In this document: positions 1 to 11,211 of the stretch, piece after piece
How the letters are laid out: each line of letters opens with the position of its first letter
Position numbering within the stretch: position 1 is the first letter of the stretch
NCBI GenBank assembly: GCA_031772625.1
Contig: CM062816.1
Span: 635,250,352-635,314,351, forward strand
Reading direction: 5' to 3'
DNA from: Pinus tabuliformis
Lineage: Eukaryota; Streptophyta; Pinopsida; Pinales; Pinaceae
DNA length: 64,000 bases
Notes under the pieces: generated by a model
The model's database searches: none
What the model saw: the letters and a program-made list of their open reading frames with translations, nothing else
Told to the model about the DNA's origin: nothing
Position numbers and translations under genes: made by a program

Positions 1-340
1 TTATTTTTTCATTATTTTTTTTAAATTTAATGTTTTTCGCGGTCCTGATAAAATATTTTACGCCATTATTTAGAAATGTTGAAATTTTACTTTCGAAAAA
101 AAAAAGTGTTCTTCCAGAATTAACACTATTAATTTTGAGGGTGTTTTTTGGATAATTTTTTTTCAAAAAATTGGTTTTCACCGCCATTTTTAAAACTTGT
201 TGAAAATTTACCCAAGAAAAAAGAAGGTGTTATTCCAGCATCAACACTTTTCGTTTTTAGCACTGTTTTTGATGTTTTTTGGGGGTTTTTTGGCCAGAGT
301 TCCCGTTTTGAGTTTATAGTTCCCGTTTCAAAGTTTACAT
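1..340. repeat. AT-rich segment with two diverged ~120-bp tandem units
   Basis: Two related units start near 61 and 181. Each begins with CGCCATT, followed by a GTTGAAA word, a run of A, a GTGTT(C/A)TTCCAG word, AACACT and a T/G-rich tail (GTGTTTTTTGG or TGTTTTTTGGG). The segment abuts the reverse-transcriptase end of the neighbouring minus-strand Ty3/gypsy element, so it probably interrupts or replaces the rest of that element. No coding potential or family was recognised. Confidence 0.5.
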
Positions 341-1577
341 TGTTATTTGTAAGCAACTGCTTCAAATGATCAAAACTAGTTGCATATTCCTCTGTCCATT
401 CAAACTTCTTTCCTTTCCTCTCGAAATATGTAATAGGATAGGCAATTTGTGAGAAGTTCCTCATGAACCTCTTGTAATAACCTGCTAACCCCATGAATGA
501 TCTAAACTCATCCACATTCCATGAGCTTCCCACTCCATCATAGCTATGATCTTTTTCGGATCCACTACTATGCCTTCCTTGGAAATAACATGTCCCAAGT
601 AATGAAAAATTGTCTGAAAGAAATTGCACTTACTAAGCTTGGCATACAACTAATGCTCTCTCAACAGTCTTAACACTGCTGCCAGGTGTTATGAATTCTC
701 TTCCTAATTCTTAGAATATATCAATATTTCATTAATGAATATTATAAAAAATTTGCCTAGATAAGGACGTGACACTCTATTCATCAAACATATGAAAGTA
801 TCTAAAGCATTATTCAACCAAATGGAACCACAACAAACACATAATGCCCATACACGGTCTAGAAAGTAGTCTTGTAAATGTCCTCTTATTTGATGCATAC
901 TTGATGATATCTTGATCTCAGATCAATCTTCGAGAACATTGTTGCTCCCTTCAACTAATCAAACAATTCATCGATCCTCAGTAATGGGTACCTATTCTTG
1001 GTCATCACCTTGTTCAGTTGTCTGTAATCAATACACAACCTGAGAGTACCATCCTTCTTCTTCACAAAAAACACTAGTGCACCCCAAGGCAACACACTTG
1101 GCCTAATGTATCCCTTTTCAAGCATTTCCTTCAATTGCAACTTCAATTCCACTTCCTTGTGAGGAACTATGAAATCTATGATGGAAATACATCTTGAAAC
1201 TGCTACAAAACTGGATACCTCTTCAATATTTATGCATCCTCAACATCCTTACCTTTGTCACTGGAAACACACACTTCGAACAATACACACCCTTTCTTGT
1301 AACTTAGCTTTGCATGCATGGCTATAACCATTCTCACCGATGTAGGCCTCTTATTACCTTGCAAGGTTCTCTTCTCTCCATCATCATCCAAGCACTTGAT
1401 AGCCTTCTCATAAAAATCCACCTTAGTCTTATGAAGGTACAACCAATCCATACCCAGAAGCATACCATATGATCCCGATCGAAGCATATTTAGATGTGCT
1501 AATGTTGACATACCATTCAACTCAAATGCACAAGCTCTTATCGAATGATGAACTCTTTTCTTAGTACCTGTATCCAA
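341..1577 (-). pseudogene. Element A pol remnant: aspartic protease and reverse transcriptase
   Basis: Broken pol of a Ty3/gypsy element. Minus-strand translation shows the protease end (GMLLGMDWL, near 1460), the RT finger/palm words [20 protein letters not shown] and YRQLNKV (about 955-1152), the palm region with a FIDDILIYSKN-like word (about 704-898), and the RT connection domain LAGYYKRFM with FEWTEE (about 400-530). Order and spacing fit gypsy pol, protease before RT. RNase H and integrase are not seen on this side. Family assignment is firm; the lineage within gypsy is not resolved. Confidence 0.85.
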
Positions 1578-2149
1578 CTACACCAACCAAGACTCTGCAT
1601 GCACTTCTTTTCTCAAACCACACTTATCCACCAGGTCAGGATTAACATAACTATAGTTAGATCAAGGGTCAATCAAAATGGAAGCAACTCGATCACAAAA
1701 CTTACATTCCATCTCAATAATGGATGCCTAGTGATCTGCCTGCTTGTTATCAAAAGTTGCATAGATCTGAGGAATGGTTTGGCTCAAATCCCCAACTATC
1801 TGTGCCTCCTTAGCACTATATATATGAGGTCTATCACCCTGATACAATGAAAAATCCTTCTTGAAATGATGCTTGCCACATATCAAACTCTGCAACTATT
1901 CTCTAACACTACCTTTATTCTGCTTCTCTACAGGCTAAGGTCCATGTCCCTTCTTAATTGCATTAAAATTCTTGTAAGGAGCAACATTTTCCTTCTCACA
2001 TGCATCCTCAGGTCTTCCCCACTTTGGTTGTCACTTTCATTTAGTATTTTAATTACCTTTCCAACCTTGCTTAGACTCGGTCTTACACTTCAATTGCTCA
2101 TAACAATGCTTCAACTTTCCAATGACTTCTTCTAGCGATCGAGGCTCCT

Positions 2150-3100
2150 CATACTCAATCTGATCCTTAAATTCTAATGGCAGTCCATTGATAAATATCT
2201 AAATTTTTGTCTTCTCATCCTTAAGATAAGGCACATACCTTAACAACTCCATGAAATTATTTGTGTACTCGTCATTTTTCATAGATCCCATATTTAACTC
2301 ATAAAACTCCTTGGCCTTTCCCTCATTGTACATTTATGACAAGTACTTCTTCTTGAAGAGTCTCTTGAATTCATTCCAACTCAACTCCTTTATCATGATG
2401 TCTTTTACACACTTCACATCTTCCCACCAGATGTTTTCTTTCCCTTTGAGACTGAAAATATCTATCCTGGCCTTCATGTTCTCTGTATAGTCATGCAACG
2501 CGAAGAACTTCTTCATTCCAAGTAACCACGCCTCTGCATCTTCGGGTTTCTTCAAAACTCCATCGAATGTAGGTGGCTTGGCTTTCTTGAAATCATCTAA
2601 AAAATATTCCCTCTCACTGCTCCTATAAGGATGATAGCGATGATGACCATGATAACTGTCTCAACCAAAACTAGAATAAAATCCGTAGCCACTACCTCTC
2701 CTGTCAGATGTATCCAAGAACCTACCCTCTTTGATTGTGTCATCCCTGTCCAAACTGTGTCCTCCATGAGACCTATTGCCATATGCCCCATTAATACTAT
2801 CCTCCTGTCCATAACTGACCCGTTGTTGTTTTTGTCTCTGTAAATATGGCAAACTCTGAAGGATAACTACATTGACTTCTGCATGCTTTTCCTGTTCCCT
2901 GACAAGTCTTTCCTATGACTGAATGATTCTGTCATTATCCTCCTTGCAACTTATGATTTCTACCTTTAGACTTCTTAAGGTATCTTATATGTCAGGAGAG
3001 TACTCATTTATGTGTTTCTCGTCTGATCTATAAGGAGAGCCTTATGAACTGTAATCCACCATTCTATTATTCATCTTTGATCCTCTTCTTCTTGCAAACA
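2150..3100 (-). pseudogene. Element A gag remnant
   Basis: Minus-strand translation around 2334-2555 gives a Retrotrans_gag-type helical segment: EAWLLGMKKFFALHDY, then KARIDIFSLKGKENIWWEDV, then WNEFKRLFKKKYLS. The W-W-F spacing is typical of Ty3/gypsy capsid. The flanks (about 2560-3100) are rich in G, Y, S and D codons, as in gag tails, but no clear zinc knuckle was seen. It lies between the protease remnant and the primer site, as expected for gag. Several breaks; not functional. Confidence 0.75.
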
Positions 3101-3344
3101 TACCATGTCAAATAACCAAGTATAAACATAATCAAAATACCTCAGTGAAGTTCAGGGGAGGCTATCTCATCTGTAAAATCAATCTAGATTAGCATGATAC
3201 ATATATATATGTAATCATATCAATATGTGAACATGATGCATGATAAAACTAACTGGGTACAATGACCTTATGCACAACAACCATGACCATGACAATGCAT
3301 GCATAACGACATGTATCTAGCCCATCCAGTCTAAGTATTTGAAC

Positions 3345-3360
3345 CATGCTCTGATACCAA
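3345..3360 (-). other. Element A primer-binding site (initiator Met tRNA)
   Basis: The minus strand reads TTGGTATCAGAGCATG immediately inside the LTR edge at 3363. TGGTATCAGAGC matches the complement of the plant initiator-Met tRNA 3' end, the usual minus-strand primer. It fixes the orientation of element A. Confidence 0.85.
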
Positions 3361-5111
3361 TATGTAGCACACCCCATCCCATGTTTACCCAATTTCACCG
3401 TTTGCTAGGGTAAACATGAAACAAAGAGTTGCTATGACATGACCTGACTTCCAAGATTTAGTTATGGAAGTGGGGCCGACAACTGAGACTTACAGACCAA
3501 AAACTGACATCCTATAGGGATTACATGACACTCAGGGGTCAAAGAACCACCTTGGTGACCAAACCCTGAGATGGATAACATTTTTTAATGAGCTAGAATC
3601 CCAATTGCATACACAAGCCTACATGAATGTACAACATTACCTCCATACAGGTGCAACTCAAATTCTTCAGTTCAAAGGGTGTAGTCCCAAGATTTGAGCC
3701 ACAATTCCAGGCCATCCTCAGACCACTGCCCAGAACTTGCTGAAACTTTCCAGAATGATAAGTAACCTAATGATAATTCCAATCATAAAGAAATTTAACA
3801 AGGATTTGACCTAACCAAGTCCAACCAGGACAATCATTTCATCAAACATATGGTAAACATGTAAACTATAGGTCATGAATTCATATATGATCATAGGAGT
3901 CTGAAACTTATTTGAGAATCACCAAGAAGGCCTAATTCCCTCTCATAATAGCTGCAATAACACTTATTAGCCCATGCATTCATTAACCATCAAATACTTA
4001 TCAAATCCTGAACAAGACATAGCTAGACTACATTGCGAAACCATGCTTAGAACCAACATATAACCATATTATTAACCGTGACAAAACAAACATCAAATCA
4101 CCATAATAACAAGTATAAGTGTTCATAGATTACAATAAGAAAATAACTCTTATTAACTTATGCAAAACCCAACCAAGTCAGATACTTACACGTACCACCT
4201 GACCATGGATTGGGATGAACCAAATCATTCTTTCAGCCAATCAACCCCGTTCCATTTTCCAAGCATGAATGTGGGATCTAAAGACATAAGCAACCATAAC
4301 TTTCCAGATATTAAACCACCTCCATCCTAGGCTACTGCGATCTTGCCAAAACCGGTCAAGGGATCACAAAACCTAAAATAAGATTGAATGCCTCAAAGTT
4401 TCTTAACCATTACCTTGAGGAATTTTGCTGTCTCCACGCACCTATTGAGGGTTTTTTGGAGATTAAGCCACCTCCATCCCAAACCCTTGGGAATTTTCCT
4501 GAGACCACCTCACCTAGTTCCAAAGCCTTTCGACAATCCAAAGCTCAACCAAAAAAGAATCCCATCATACCATGGTTATCTGAAAATGAAAAGGCAAGGA
4601 TGAGACCACTGTCACACCGAAAAAATTCATGCCAATGACTACAAATGAACCCAATACACAAATGCATGTACCATGCATTCACCAAACCAACTATTAAATC
4701 ACAAATGCAACCTATTGCCTGCAAAGTCATCCTGCTAAAGCTACTTGATCCAACCTTCCTTCCTTGTCGTTTTCTTTCCTTGTCTTTCCTTGCTTTAAGT
4801 TATCCAATGCCAGTGTGCTCCAAGAATTCTCTAAGTGTGTAATAGTATGAAAGAATAGAGAGAGCTCCAAAACTAAACTAACAAAATCTGTGAACTAATC
4901 CTCATAAGCCTTTTTATCATCGAGGCCTCTATTTTCTTCAATTTCCTCTATTTATCCTTCAATTATCCTCTCATGCAAATGTGTGACTCTTCATCTCCCT
5001 TTTCTCCTATTTTCCTTTATTCTCATAAATAAATGCCAATTAATGCCTCTTTGCCTTTGCTAATGCCTTTACAAATTTCCTTATCCATAATAAACCAAAA
5101 GTGACACCCAC

Positions 5112-5443
5112 TATTAGGTCCCTATACTACTAGTGTAAGCCCTTATTGTTATTAGTACAACCCCCTTATTATGTTGTTATGCCCATGTAATCCCCATATT
5201 GTTATTATTGTGCCCCATAGAAGCCCACTATTGTTATTATTGTGCCCTTACATTATTATTGTTATGTCGGCTTTGATTATATTATGACCCCTTAGACTCT
5301 TATATATAGAAAGGAGGTCTTGTCATTTGTATCATCCAAGAATTGTTCATTTGTGTAATGTAAAGGAGGTTGCCCCCTCGAAGAGGTTTATTTCTATGGA
5401 ATTGATCTATCTTTTCTTCTTTTTGTGAGTTGGTTTCATAACA
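5112..5443 (+). repeat. Chromovirus 5' LTR
   Basis: 332 bp ending GGTTTCATAACA. It contains a tandem of CC..TTATTGTTATTA(T/G)-like words, a TATATATAG stretch near 5301 that could be the TATA region, and a downstream GTAATGTAAAGGAGGTT block. It matches 7805-8137 nearly base for base. It is followed directly by the primer-binding site. Confidence 0.9.
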
Positions 5444-5445
5444 TT

Positions 5446-5457
5446 TGGTATCAAAGC
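5446..5457 (+). other. Chromovirus primer-binding site
   Basis: TGGTATCAAAGC two bases after the LTR end, matching the Met-tRNA primer complement with one difference from the common TGGTATCAGAGC. Confidence 0.8.
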
Positions 5458-6014
5458 TTTGGATTCTAGGGTTTCGCTGCTCCAAACAGGTTATCGTGGC
5501 ATTTGCACTATCTCTTTTCTTCTGCGTCGTTTCAGATGCTAAAAAAAAACCCATTTGGGTTGAAATTGTTTTGAACCTCGGGTCTGAATTTCATAGCTTT
5601 TCGTGCTACATTTGTGGAGATATGATATGAGGAAGTTGGCCTTTTTGTAGCCTCCGAAATTACATTCCAAACAGGTGACTTGGGGAAAATCGTCATAACT
5701 TTTGTTTTGAGCATCAGATTGAAATTTTGTAAGAATTCACAGAAAGAGGATGGACTTTAGTTCCTTGTGTATATTTTTCAGATACTAAGGTCAAAACAGT
5801 GACACCTGGAACTTCATACAATTTCGCTCTTCTGAAAAGGTATATAATCAGGTCATCGTGGGAGATTTGGTATAACGCTTCATTAAAGAATCCAATCTTG
5901 ATCAAACTTGTGGGGTTAGAAAGAGGACTCAGAGGGCTATTGCAAGAGACAATTTCAGAACTTTGAGACCTGAAGGTACAAAGTTATAGTCATTTCAAGA
6001 TCGAGCTCCTGAAA

Positions 6015-6520
6015 TCAAGAAAATGCGATATGAGGAAGTTTGATGGAAATGATCCAGTAAATTGGATACTACAGATGGAGCAATATTTTGATCTACATGG
6101 TGTACCACTATTACAAAAGGTATGTATTGCATCTTCATATTTAGAACCGGATCAATTTTTATGGTAGAAAGGGCTTTGTTCTCGTAAACAACTTGTTACG
6201 TGGTCAATTTTCACGAAGGAAATGATAGCACATTATGAGGATACAAAGAGCAACACCTTCTTTAGAGCAACACCACAACAATTGGAAGAAAAAAGAGAAA
6301 AAGGGCTTTGTTACAAAGTGGGAAGCAAAATTATGGTGACAAGGAAGTCTACCCCTTACAACTATAAAGATGGAAGTGTTGTTTCTCCTAGCCTTCCACA
6401 ACCTACAACAATTACACCACAATAATTGGAAGAAAAAAGAGAAAAAGGGTTTTGTTACAATTGTGATAACAAATACATTAAAGGTCATAAGTGTGCTGAG
6501 AAGAAATTATTTTACATTGA
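6015..6520 (+). pseudogene. Chromovirus gag remnant with CCHC zinc knuckle
   Basis: Translation near 6025-6165 gives MRYEE, KFDGNDPVNWILQMEQYFD and HGVPLLQKV, typical of chromovirus capsid starts. A zinc knuckle, CYNCDNKYIKGHKC (C-x2-C-x6-H-x1-C form seen in plant chromoviruses), lies at 6453-6494. A word LEEKREKGLCY-like is present twice (near 6278 and 6427), so part of the knuckle leader is duplicated. Frames are broken; gag identity is firm. Confidence 0.8.
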
Positions 6521-6590
6521 TTGTAGAAAGGAGGAAGAAGAGGATCAAGAAACGTCAAAAGAAGAGTATATACACTAGGAACCAACCCTA

Positions 6591-6952
6591 GAGAAAGAAG
6601 AAATGAATCCGACCATATCTTGTAAAGCATTGGAAAGAATTACCACTCCTAAAACTCTCAAGATAGAAGGACATATCAAGAAGAAAAAGGTTCAAGAAGT
6701 GAAAGATCACATCGAGAAAGAAGAAATGAATTTGACCATATCTTGTAATGCATTGGACGAAATTACCACTCCTTAAACTATCAATATAGAAGGACATATC
6801 AAGAAGAAAAATGTTCCAGAATTGAAAGATCACATCGAGTCTGAAGAAATCAATCCGACCATATCTTGTAATACATTGGAAGAAATTACCACTCCTCAAA
6901 CTATCAATATAGAAGGACATATCAAGAAGAAAAAGGTAAGAGTGTTGATTGA
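6591..6952 (+). repeat. Three tandem 123-bp units upstream of the chromovirus protease
   Basis: Units begin at 6591, 6714 and 6837 (GAGAAAGAAGAAATGAATCC-type starts), exactly 123 bp apart, so each adds 41 codons without changing frame. Each carries ACCATATCTTGTAA, ATTACCACTCCT and GAAGGACATATCAAGAAGAA. The third runs directly into the protease. Copies differ at several sites, so the amplification is not very recent. Confidence 0.9.
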
Positions 6953-7620
6953 TTCGGGCAGTACCCATAATTTTATTGATTGTAAGATAGCCAAGGAATT
7001 GAATTGCTTCCTATATCCAGCATCGAAGTGTCAAGTGATGGTTGCAAGTGGAGGAACCATAAATTGCTCTGGAAAGTGCCATAATATCAAGCTATCCATG
7101 GGAGAATATGTATTGAATAGCCCAATGCTTTCCATTCCAATGGGTGGTGCTGATGTTTTACTAGGAGTCCAATGGCTACAATCTTTGGGTACGATAGCTT
7201 TTAATTTTCAAGAACTTTTCTTGAAATTTTTTTGGGAAGGAAAGGAAGTTGAATTGAGGGGTATCGAAGGAAAACCTGGAAAGATAATCAACTCTAACAG
7301 CATGACAAATCTTCTAAATAAAGAACAACGGGGTGTAATTGCACAATTATGTTCACTAGAGGATCCCACATCAAAATCATGTATTTCTTCAGATCTCCAA
7401 AATGTTTTGGACAATCATTCCAAGGTATTTGAGACTCCCAAAGGCCTCCCACCTATTCGTGATCATGATCATGCTATTCATATAATTCCACAAAGTGTTC
7501 CTTCAAACATTAGGCCTTACATATATCCATATGCCCAAAGGAGTGGGAACTCATTCAAAAGTTGCAGAAGATCCCAGTTCAAACAGCATTGCGAGAACTT
7601 GACAAGGAAGGAAAAATAAT
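6930..7620 (+). pseudogene. Chromovirus protease and start of RT region
   Basis: Translation shows an aspartic protease: VRVLIDSGSTHNFID (D-S-G active-site triad region) near 6940, then VMVASGGTINCSGKC and ADVLLGVQWLQSLG near 7160, the second protease signature. After a linker come LPPIRDHDHAIHI and the RPYIYPYAQ word that opens gypsy RT domains. The main catalytic RT region does not follow in readable form. Part of a broken pol. Confidence 0.85.
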
Positions 7621-7627
7621 ATTGTAA

Positions 7628-7790
7628 CCTGAAGCAGTCACGGAACTGAGAAATCGAAAGTTACGAAATAGATCAATTTCAGAGTATCTCATCAAGTGGA
7701 AGAACTTACCCGCTGAAGATTCCACATGGGAGGACAAGAATTTATACAGAAGCATCAAGAACTACTCAAGCATTGAGGACAACACTTTTT
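7628..7790 (+). pseudogene. Chromodomain at the end of chromovirus integrase
   Basis: Translation gives EYLIKWKNLPAEDSTWED, the classic chromodomain core (YLIKWKG-like word, then the STWED word), followed by a short tail ending just before the polypurine tract. In plant chromoviruses this module sits at the integrase C-terminus and is thought to guide insertion into heterochromatin. It classifies the element as a chromovirus. Confidence 0.85.
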
Positions 7791-7804
7791 GAAGGAGAGG
7801 GGCA
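7791..7804 (+). other. Chromovirus polypurine tract
   Basis: GAAGGAGAGGGGCA directly upstream of the 3' LTR start at 7805; the expected plus-strand primer. Confidence 0.8.
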
Positions 7805-8137
7805 TGTTATGTCCCTATACTACTAGTGTAACCCCTTATTGTTATTAGTACAACCCCCTTATTATGTTGTTGTGCCCATGTAGTCCCCATATTGTTATTA
7901 TTGTGCCCCATAGAAGCCCACTATTGTTATTATTGTGACCTTACATAATTATTGTTATGTCGGCTCTGATTATATTATGACCCATTAGACTCCTATATAT
8001 ATAAAGGAGGTCTTGTCATTTGTATCATCCAAGAATTTTTCATTTGTGTAATGTAAAGGAGGTTTCCCCCTCGAAAAGGCTTATTTCTAAGGCGTTGATC
8101 TATCTTTTCTATCTTTTTGTGAGTTGGTTTCATAACA
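7805..8137 (+). repeat. Chromovirus 3' LTR
   Basis: Starts TGTTATGTCCC and ends TTTCATAACA, followed by the target duplicate CCCAC at 8138-8142. Near-identical to 5112-5443, about 6-7% diverged by eye. Confidence 0.9.
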
Positions 8138-8741
8138 CCCACTAGGATGTTTTTCCCTACATTCAACTTGGAATACATGTCCCGTGACCTTGGTCTTATT
8201 TTTCCTTTACTAACTTTATTAGATGAAATTTTAACCTGGGGTTGTTACATAGTTGCATCTAGCTAGAGTTCTTGTGGCCACAAGGGTTGAGAACAATAGT
8301 TAGTTTTGCAAGTGGGGGGCGACTGATGCAATCTGCAACATGATTAGTGCTTCCCTTCTTGTATTTAATGTTCAAGTGGAATTTTTGCAAATATGGAGAT
8401 CAATTCTGATGGTGATAATTCTGCAACTTCCCTTATGTTTGTATAAAATAAAGAGGTTGGTGATCTATGTGGATGACCATCTCCTTCCCAATAATGTATT
8501 GTTTCCATTTCCAGCAAGCCTACATGATAAAATAGATCTCTTTATCATAGGTGGGGTACTTTCAAATTGTCTCGAAAAGTGTCTCACTGTGATAAGTCAC
8601 CAGATACCCTTGCTGGGTCAGAACTACACCAATAGAATAGTTAGAGGCGTTTGTTTCCATTTCAAATGGTTATTGCAGGTATGGCAATGTGAGTATAAGT
8701 GTAGAGTATAGGCGGTGCTTCAGCTCAACGAATGCCTTCTG

Positions 8742-9400
8742 TTAGGATTCATACCAGGAAAAAAATTCTTTCGCTATGCCCTTGGTAACCTCACTCAAAG
8801 GCCAAGTGATATGGGAGAATTCCAACACGAACCTTTGATAAAAATTGGTAAGGCCCAAAAGGTTGTGAATATTTTTTAGAGTGGTCAGGGCTGGCCAATC
8901 CCAAATGAATTGGATCTTAGTCAGATCCATATTCACACCTTGCTCATTTATGATGTAACCCAAATATTGGACATGGCTCGTGCCAAAAGCACATTTCTCT
9001 AAGTTGGCACATAGTTTGTGTTGTGCAGGGTTTGAAGGACCCGTTGAATGTGTTGCAAGTGCTTTCCCGCCTCTTGCTGAAGATAATAATACCATCCAGA
9101 TATAAAACCATGAACGAGTTGGTGAAGGGCCGCAATATGTCATCCATCAACCTCATAAAAGTTTTAGGGGAATTTGTCAACCTGAAAGGCATGAAAAACC
9201 ATTCAAAAAGGTTCTCCTTGGATTTGAAGGAGGTCTTCCATACTTTCGTGGGATCTATTAGAATGTGGTGATAACAAAACTTTAGATCAATCTTGCTGAA
9301 ATACTTGGCCCCCTTGAGTTGATCAAGAAGGTAATCAATTGGCGAGATCAAATACATGTTCTTGAGAGTGATTTTATTTAGTGTTCAATAATAAATGCAG
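8742..9400 (-). pseudogene. Element B reverse-transcriptase remnant
   Basis: Minus-strand translation gives [51 protein letters not shown], a VLYLDGIIIFSK catalytic-region word, then CAFGTSHVQYLGYII and NLLGLTNFYQRFV. These are the RT palm, catalytic loop and thumb/connection words of Ty3/gypsy elements in correct order. It is more complete than the matching part of element G but still broken. Confidence 0.85.
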
Positions 9401-9599
9401 AGCCTCCAGTTCCCATCCTTCTTTTGTACAAGTACAATTAGGCTTCCACAAGGTGAGGAACTTAGTCGGATGTGCCCTTTTTGCAACATCTCCTAGATCT
9501 ACCACTTGCTCTCTTCATTTTATAGAATGGAGTGGTTATATATCGGCCCTTTGGGTAGAGGTGCTCCTGGGGTCAGATCGATCGAATGCTTGACCTAAC

Positions 9600-10600
9600 A
9601 GTGCAAGGATACCTTGTGGGTGAGGAGAAGATGTCCTTGTATTCTTGCACGACCTTATCCACTTTCTTCTGCTACGTGCAGGAACCCTTCCCAGGGGCCT
9701 TTGTTGGCAGCTTCAATGGGTTATCCTGGGTCATGCCACCTTGGCTTTGTCCTTTGTTTTGTGGTTTGTGGGTGCCTTTTCCTTGTTTTGGATTCGCAGA
9801 TCCAAAGTATCACTTCTTATGTTTAAATTTATACTCAATCTTGACAGCATATCGGTATGCGGCGCCAAGCGAGGATATGTCTAGGAACTCTCTCTTGTCC
9901 GTGATGTATTTATGCGGATAGTCACGGTACTTCAGTACTAGATGCCGCTTAGAATCCTTGATACCCAAATTCGTGCAAAGGATATGAAATATATTTGTGA
10001 ACTTCAACACATCTTGATCCCTTCCCTACCATAGTGTGGTACAATTTATGTACTTATCTTCATAGCTCATGATAGGGTAATATTGTTCCTTGATGGTGTT
10101 CTGGAAAGAATTCCAAGTGGGTGCAGCTGAAAACAATGAGGGTTCCCTCTCGTCCCTCTACTCACAATAGGTTTCCCACCAGTCCTTGACGTGGGGGGTG
10201 GATTTGAGGAGTGAGAAAGTGATCTTTTCCCTATTGGAAAAATCATGAACCACAAAGTATCCTTCCAAAATATTTAGCCATTTATCTATGACATCTGCAT
10301 CTATCTGGGCTTCAAAAATGGGAATGTCAAAGTTGACTTTTACCTTAAAGAGAGTGGCGCCTCCAAGGAGGCTGTTGGATGAAGATGCATCCCATGTGGG
10401 CATATTTCAAAGAAACTATGCAAAGTTTTCCATCATCTTGTTCCTTTGTCGCTCAAGGGCTTAATCGAGCAACATTTTGAAAGGATCTCCTCCTCCCTCA
10501 TGATGAGAGACCATCGGGGTCGTCGAGGCTAATATTGTAAGGGTTCAACTAGTTCAAGCCCTAACTCCTTATACCTCCATCTCGTTGGGGACATGCACAA
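9600..10600 (-). pseudogene. Element B gag remnant
   Basis: Minus-strand translation near 10158-10403 contains FKVKVNFDIPIFEAQIDADV, DKWLNILEGYF and KDWWETYCE, a Retrotrans_gag capsid segment. The matching segment in element G (38622-39002) reads KVQVKFEIPIFECQID and VVNKWLNLLE. The basic, glycine-rich gag tail lies at about 9850-9650. Broken frames. Confidence 0.75.
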
Positions 10601-10620
10601 AAAAACTTAGAAAGAGAAAA

Positions 10621-10634
10621 CTGCTCTGATACCA
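10621..10634 (-). other. Element B primer-binding site
   Basis: Minus strand TGGTATCAGAGCAG, one base from the LTR edge at 10636; Met-tRNA type. Confidence 0.85.
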
Positions 10635-10635
10635 C

Positions 10636-11211
10636 TGCTCCCGATTTATGAAGGAACAAAATGAAATATAGATATAAACAAAAACACATAACTACATAAA
10701 AAACAATATTTCAATTCATTAATTAAAAGGTACTGATAATTGTTTACATGCAGAATGGAGATAGACTAACTTAGACGATGGTAGCTTATCTCTGAGAAGA
10801 GATGTGTGACTACATGCATTCTAAAATGTGTTACAATGAGGCTTAGAGTCCTATTTAATGGAAAACCCTAAACATAAAAAAACCTAACCCTAGGAGATGA
10901 AGAACCAAAAGTTTATGGGCCACGTTGGGGTAAATTGGTACATTAACTTCTCGGGGTTGCAACTTTTGGATACCTCTTCAAAAAGATCTATCTGACGACT
11001 ACAAATTTCAAGTACAAACACATGTCATATTATTTTTGTTTTCTTGTTTTCCAAAAAAAACGTTGTTTAAGGCCTCAAAACAACTTTGGAAGTTCAAGAC
11101 CCGAAAAACTACCAAAAATAGTAAACTATGCTACAATTAAGGAAACTAAAAGAAATAATGTTGGGGGTTCAAGTGGAATAGGCAAGTGGCCTCCAATATC
11201 CACATGGATCA
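10636..11211 (-). repeat. LTR shared by element B and tail fragment B'
   Basis: 576 bp; plus strand TGCTCC...GGATCA, an inverted TGATCC/GGATCA pair when compared with the element G copy that begins TGATCC. It aligns with 39014-39503 of element G. Unusually, a primer site lies on its left and a polypurine tract on its right, so the same LTR acts as 5' LTR for B and as 3' LTR for another internal region. Confidence 0.8.

Larger units (their letters stand above)
5112..8137 (+). mobile_element. Nested chromovirus (Ty3/gypsy) with both LTRs
   Basis: Plus-strand element with LTRs 5112-5443 and 7805-8137, a perfect 5-bp target duplication CCCAC (5107-5111 and 8138-8142), a primer site, gag with a CCHC knuckle, protease, the start of RT, a chromodomain and a polypurine tract. 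At about 3.0 kb it is much shorter than a full chromovirus (usually about 5-6 kb), and much of pol is not recognisable. It is broken, with roughly five or more breaks. LTRs differ at about 21 of 332 sites by eye (6-7%), so it is moderately old and younger than its host element A. Confidence 0.9.
341..8249 (-). mobile_element. Element A: Ty3/gypsy LTR retrotransposon, 3' part beyond window
   Basis: Minus-strand fossil. In element order the parts are a 5' LTR (8249 down to 3363, carrying a nested chromovirus), a Met-tRNA primer site beside 3360, gag remnants (about 3100-2150), protease (about 1577-1230) and reverse transcriptase (about 1150-341). The partner LTR is not in the window, so LTR age cannot be measured. 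The frames are badly broken (at least six breaks), so the copy is old. It sits inside element B: B sequence resumes at 8250. The nested chromovirus, whose own LTRs differ by about 6-7%, gives a minimum age. Confidence 0.85.
3363..8249 (-). repeat. Element A 5' LTR, about 1.86 kb, split by a nested chromovirus
   Basis: The plus strand starts TGTAGCACACCCC after the primer site and ends GGGTTGTTACA at 8249. The termini TGTAGCA and TGTTACA are imperfect inverted repeats. Removing the nested insertion with one target copy (5112-8142, 3,031 bp) leaves about 1,856 bp. The body contains no recognised gene. Assignment rests on terminal structure plus the adjacent primer site, because the partner LTR is outside the window. 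Confidence 0.7.
8250..11211 (-). mobile_element. Element B: Ty3/gypsy element, 5' LTR to RNase H/linker region
   Basis: Minus-strand fossil: LTR 11211-10636, Met-tRNA primer site 10634-10621, gag (about 10600-9600), RT (about 9400-8740), then the region past RT up to 8250, where element A interrupts it. The sequence is homologous to element G (33985-39503) along its length; compare CTTGTATTTAATGTTCAAGT at 8358 and at 34994. It has many breaks (probably ten or more) and is old. Its partner LTR is not identified because the left side is lost beneath element A and the window edge. Confidence 0.85.
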
